Source: Candolleomyces eurysporus
Taxonomy: Eukaryota; Basidiomycota; Agaricomycetes; Agaricales; Psathyrellaceae
DNA: 64,000 nucleotides
NCBI GenBank assembly: GCA_027579435.1
Contig: JANBPK010001044.1
Coordinates: forward strand, 62,001 to 126,000
Direction of reading: 5' to 3'
Part shown: positions 59,689 through 64,000 of the stretch, in pieces
Position numbering within the stretch: the first letter of the stretch is position 1
Layout of the letters: the number at the start of each line of letters is the position of its first letter
Made by a program: the position numbers and the translations under genes
The notes under the pieces: model-generated
The model's database searches: none
What the model saw: only the letters and a program-made list of their open reading frames with translations
What the model was told of the DNA's origin: nothing

Positions 59689-61589
59689 TCACCATAGCCT
59701 GAAGGCTATCCCCNGTCCCTNCGGCCTCCGACCTGCCCCGCACTCAGCCGCCTCGTCTTGCTTCGAACAGTCCCAGTAGCATTAGGCGGCGGAGGCCCAC
59801 CCGCACCCGCAGACACATTCGACGTAGTGGTCGTCGAACCCGCCGAAGCCTCCTGTCCATGACCCCCAGCACCCCCACCGGCGCCTGTCACAGAAGTCGT
59901 CAGCTGCTTCGTCGACGTCTTCCCCGGAACCACTCCCGAGCCGCTCCTTCTGGCAATAAGCGCACGAATAGCGCCTAACCACTTGATCTCGTCATCCTCC
60001 GTAGGCGCACACAAAAGGAGATTCCTCTTGGTCGTCACGATCTTGAATGTATGTGACGCAGCGTCCACACCCTCGCCATCCGTACTAGACGGTCCCAGCC
60101 CATGCGGAGGCGAGGAGGTAGACGCAAGGCCTGCGGTATGATGATGGCTAGGATGGTGCCGACTGGGCAGCTCATATTCCAATGCGTCCAGGATCTCCGT
60201 GAACGGGAACACTCGATGAGGTTTCGTATCCTGTAGACACGGAAAGACACCAAAGTCCAGGGAAATGAAGCACCAAAACGGTTGCGAACACAAATGAATG
60301 AAAAGAGGGCGCAGAATAGATAGATACAATTAATTCCGGGTCGTATACTGACAAGCATTTGAAATACACGCACCATATGACTTCCAGAGTACAATAGCTT
60401 CTCCTGGGTCAAAACAAACCAGCGCTTACGCCAATTCCGCCGTTTCGATCCACATTTCATGAGGTAACCCGTGAGGATGACCTTGGCCCCAGAACCCGTG
60501 GTCACGGTACCACTGGAAGCCGCAGTAGCGGACGCCGCGCCGCCGGCGCTCGGTTTTGTGGGGTTCAATAAGAAATTAACAGCAGTCGGAGAAGGTGCGG
60601 ATACACCACCTCCTCTAGCATAACTCGCCACTGGTGGTGATGATGCAGTAACCACCTGACCACCGTCCTCAGAATCCGAGGACGTGACTGCGAGCTGGCC
60701 CGGGGACGACGAAAGGAGGAGCGAGCTCTTCATTTGAGGTGTTACTGGTTCGTTGGCCCGGACAATAGGTATAGGAGTAGAGGCGGAGGTCTGGGTCGAT
60801 GTAGCCAAAAGCGTCTGTCGAGCTTCTTCGATCGCTTTGACCCAGTCTTGCACATCTTGAGAACTGGTTGCTTGGAAATAGAAGGTTCGATTGGGTGATA
60901 TGAGACCAAACGTATTATCGTGCCGTTTAAGGATGACTGGAGTGCACGAGTGGATATCAGAAAGATCGAGGAGCCGAAGGAGTTGGTATTCGGCACTGGA
61001 TTTATAGTACGCCAGATGGGCTGGACGCAACACGAACCACCGCTTCTTCCACGTCTGCATCATCATAACACTGTGTCACAACCACTTCATTATACGAGGG
61101 TAACAGCATATCATACCTTTCTGCGTTCCCCTTTCTTCCAAAGATAGCCCGACTTTATGACCTTGTTGTCTTCTCCAGACGCTCGTGGTTTGGACCTATG
61201 ATCAGGCGTCTTCCAACCACTATCCGCGGGCTCGTCTTCATCCGAATCTTCCCCGCTGCCTGCCCTCGCTTCTGCGATGCTGGAGAGTGGAGGCTGCGAC
61301 GAGCCAGCGAAACTGGTAAATCCCATTGGCGTCAGAACATCTGGCGTCTGGATCGAGTCCGAGTCTGATTCGGTGCCCGATACGTGTCCATGGCCGCCCT
61401 TGGGAGGCTACAGCGCAGAAATATGACGAGGCAGAGTCAGATCAACACGTCCGAGTAGGGGCAGGGGAATGGCCAAGTGGCACCGGCAACCCAGAGCCAA
61501 GAGGAGGGCGTTTAGCTCACCTTTACTCTTGTGTGAACAGAGAGCTTGCGCTGGATTTCTTGAGGCGACGGAGGGGTCGCTGGAGACAT
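59689..61589 (-). CDS. Protein with two pleckstrin-homology domains
   Basis: The start ATG at 61589 gives MSPATPPSPQEIQRKLSVHT; the frame is open further up to 61766, so the start may lie upstream. A disordered Ser/Asp-rich lead-in precedes the first PH domain: KSGYLWKKGERRK, WKKRWFVLRPAHLAYYKS, TFYFQATSSQDVQDWVKAIEE. The second PH domain is ILTGYLMKCGSKRRNWRKRW, FVLTQEKLLYSGSH, then after an intron KPHRVFPFTEILDALEYEL and a segment ending in EIKWLGAIRALIARR, with a His/Ser/Gly-rich insert. PH domains bind phosphoinositides or proteins at membranes. A double-PH layout recalls yeast Opy1, but orthology is not shown. The C-terminus is uncertain because Ns at 59714 and 59721 shift the frame; the stop is at 59706 or 59689. 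Confidence 0.75.
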
Positions 61590-62627
61590 GTTCGCTGTCG
61601 CTGTCTTGCTGTCGTCGTCGTCGTCGTTGTGTGCGGTGGGGTTGCCGTCGTCGTCGCGGTTGGGGACAGCGCCAACGTTGGTGGAGATCGCAACTGCCGC
61701 CGACTGAAATTGTGAGTTGGTGGGCCAAGAGTTTCGAGACCCGCCCTGTCGGGTGTCGTCAGTCACGTGTCTCTGACGTTGCTGTTACGCTATGGCCTTG
61801 GATCCAAACAAAGCATAAATGAGCGCTCGACGAACGTTTGTAGGATACAAAAAGACAAATGAAAATACGAGGGTGGGTGTACACAATAACGAAACGCCCG
61901 GTGTCCCCCGCGGCCTACCTATCTACTCAAAGTTCCCGTCTCAGGTTGACGCAGACGGATCACTCAAACGCGCCCATGTCAATCAATGATCTACCTGTAT
62001 CATTCAATCATTGTATTCCAACGACAATAAGTATGTTTTCCGGGGTATCTAGGAGATGCGCAAGAAACGGGGGTGCAACGGTTTGAAGGAAATAAAGGAG
62101 GGTGGCGTCTGTATCAGTGTTAGTCCTAGTACAGTCCTTTGAAGTGTTTGAAGACTTGATATCAGTACTCTGATGTGTACTCGTTAGAATGATCATCAAG
62201 CGCCTGGTTCTTATCCTCGAGGCTGGAGTATTTTGGAATGATCATCATGGCCCAAGATAGCGCTAGCCTACTTAGAGTTTGTAAGGTGGTAAGATTGTGT
62301 CGTCCACCCTGACTGCGGTATTTCGTAAATCTTTCCTGGGGCCGCTAATATTAACAGGAGGTATTGTGATGATCTCCGAGAGCCACCTCTCCAAAGCTGT
62401 ATTCCCCGACCCGCCCGCAAAAACATGGCCAGCTTGCCCTATAATTCGAGTATTTAAATGCCAAAGAAGGTGGGACTTGGCGCCTCTAGAAACGGCCGCC
62501 GATTGTGACGCCTTCATCACATCTTATCTTATCAGATCAGCGTCTGGCAGGTGATTTTGGCTAGAATAGCAGCCTCAGCTTTCTAGCTTCTTGCTCGTTA
62601 TCCTCCACCACTACCACTACAATCACC
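61590..62627. promoter_or_regulatory. Divergent upstream region of the PH gene and ACB1
   Basis: A 1-kb gap between divergent starts. About 100 bp before the ACB1 start are adjacent CTTATC motifs (62523-62533), the reverse of GATAAG, possible GATA-factor sites. A TATTTAAAT lies near 62450-62458. It also contains an open frame extending the PH gene upstream. No other gene was recognised. Confidence 0.35.
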
Positions 62628-63190
62628 ATGTCTGAAGCTCAGTTCAAGAAAGCTGCTGAAATCATCCAATCCTTGCCCAAGGACGGTGCGATCAAGCCCT
62701 CCATGGATGACCAGCTCCACGTATGTCCAGTGATCGTGTCATGGATATCAGGGGAGGAGGCTAATGAATCGATTTAGTTCTACAAGTACTTCAAGCAAGG
62801 TTGGAATTCTCCAATATGACTCGATGATATTGAGAGACTGATGATCTCATGTAGCCACTGTCGGCGACGTTAACACTGCCCGCCCCGGGTTGCTCGATTT
62901 CACCGGCAAGGCCAAGTGGTCAGTCCGATCTATTCGTCCAACATGTTCGATGTATCATTTGGCTCAAAATTCTGCTCTGAAAGGGATGCGTGGGAGTCCG
63001 TGAAGGGTACTTCCAAGGAAGATGCTTGGAAGGCCTATGTTGACAAGTTCATCGAGGTATGTTTCTATATCGGTCTCGTCCCTTCTATATTAATCTCCTT
63101 TTTTGTCTTTTTTATCTCTTGCAGATCCTCAAGTCCGTTGATGACGCCGACTCGAAGAAGTACATCGCCGAAATTGAAGCTGCTGCCTAA
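62628..63190 (+). CDS. ACB1: Acyl-CoA-binding protein
   Basis: Five exons (62628-62720, 62778-62799, 62855-62918, 62984-63056, 63125-63190) give 105 residues, with exon lengths exactly in frame. It binds long-chain acyl-CoA in the cytosol and carries it to lipid synthesis, and could take up the products of the FAS encoded at 26-38.8 kb. [19 protein letters not shown] starts the four-helix fold. [19 protein letters not shown] and [20 protein letters not shown] contain the conserved YKxxKQA-like motif (here YKYFKQA) and the KWDAW core that holds the CoA. The length is slightly above the usual ~87-90 residues because of a short charged C-terminal extension, ending [12 protein letters not shown]. 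The second exon is only 22 nt. Confidence 0.97.
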
Positions 63191-63971
63191 GAGGAACGAA
63201 CTGACATACTGTGTATATCGCGATCCATGTCTATCTAATGTACTTTTAGTCTCCGAAATTTACAACGTTTAGACGAATATTTCATCATCCTCGACGACGT
63301 TGGCCGGGGACATATTATCTCGTCACGCGAGCATTGCATTGCATCGTTATCGCCTATTCTCTAGTCTTCTGCTGATACTGATTGTCACACCAGGATCCTT
63401 CTCCCAGAGTCTTCTCAACACCTATTGTACTTGGTCTCCCGAGGATATTTGGTCCCAAATTGCGATGTGCGGTGCTCCCCCCTTCCTGATCTTCCTCGTC
63501 TTCTAACCAGCGGGTGCGTTATCACCTCTAAAGATATTTTCTCCTATGATCTCGGAGACGGGAATGGCCTTCCCCCACCGTCGTCGTTCCTCCGAACTCG
63601 GGACCGTGTCAATTGTCCACTCCCCGTCTTTGCTTCTCTCTAGCAATCATCGCTCCACCGGACAAACGTTTTCTCCAGCCTTCCTCTTGCTGATTTACTG
63701 ATAGTAATCAGACACTGAGGCCGTCTTTGCGCGTGGATGGCGTGCTCCTGACGACGTCGACGAAGTGATTTTGATCCTGTCTCCCGCCTGTCTATTTTGC
63801 GCCGCCTGTTCGAACTATTCAATCAGTCGAAAATAAAGAGAAGTGTCCCCACACCTGAGTAATTTACTTTCATACTCAGCGACGGTCTATCTACACTCTT
63901 CTTCCACTGCTTCGTTTCTTGTGCTTTCGAAACATTGACTCTGAGAAGTCTTCGATACGCATCGAAAGCAC
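63191..63971. other. Intergenic region downstream of ACB1
   Basis: About 780 bp with no coding-like frame; the last part is CT-rich, as in a fungal promoter ahead of a plus-strand gene. Confidence 0.4.
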
Positions 63972-64000
63972 ATGGCCGGACCTGCAAGCCAAAGCCAGCT
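63972..64000 (+). CDS. Possible start of a gene running off the window
   Basis: An ATG at 63972 opens the frame MAGPASQSQ to the window end, after a CT-rich leader. Only nine codons are visible, so identity cannot be judged and the start itself is tentative. Confidence 0.2.

Overview
The window looks like nuclear DNA from a filamentous basidiomycete, most likely a mushroom-forming agaricomycete. Genes are cut by many short introns of about 50 nt with GT..AG ends. There are no operons. The families present are fungal: Zn2Cys6 transcription factors, an SPX-VTC polyphosphate polymerase, and a type I fatty acid synthase whose beta and alpha halves are fused into one chain. No tRNA, rRNA, CRISPR array or complete transposon was found.

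Layout. 0-6 kb: an F-box/LRR-like gene (-), the COPII cargo receptor ERV41 (-) and a second F-box/LRR-like gene (+). 6.5-15.7 kb: a 1,647-residue alpha-arrestin-like protein (+), a Ser-rich protein of unknown function (-), and a possible broken coding remnant. 15.7-22.6 kb: the cytochrome oxidase assembly factor COA6 (-) divergent from a TBC Rab-GAP (+), then a third F-box/LRR-like gene (+). 22.8-25.2 kb: an FAD-linked oxidoreductase of the berberine-bridge type (-), followed by a ~172-bp tandem duplication. 26-38.8 kb: the fused FAS gene (-). 39.4-45.1 kb: the Rag GTPase GTR2 (-) divergent from VTC4 (+). 45-50 kb: a gene-poor stretch. 50-58 kb: two paralogous Zn2Cys6 regulators (-) separated by 3.2 kb. 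59.7-63.2 kb: a double-PH-domain protein (-) and acyl-CoA-binding protein (+). A further gene may begin in the last 29 bases.

How the genes relate. FAS makes fatty acyl-CoA and the acyl-CoA-binding protein buffers it. GTR2 (TORC1 signalling at the vacuole) and VTC4 (vacuolar polyphosphate synthesis) share a 263-bp intergenic region, so nutrient or phosphate co-control is possible. ERV41, the TBC protein and the arrestin-like protein belong to membrane traffic. The three F-box genes are diverged members of one family.

Sequence quality matters here. The 13 single Ns all sit beside homopolymer or short-repeat tracts. In all six cases where an N lies in a clear exon with a testable frame, deleting it restores the reading frame. 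Two unmarked slips in the FAS linker and one possible slip in the TBC gene look similar. I found no clear previously undescribed multi-gene system. The most interesting leads are the fused FAS, the interrupted open segment at 13.8-14.3 kb, the regulator pair, and the long last intron of VTC4.
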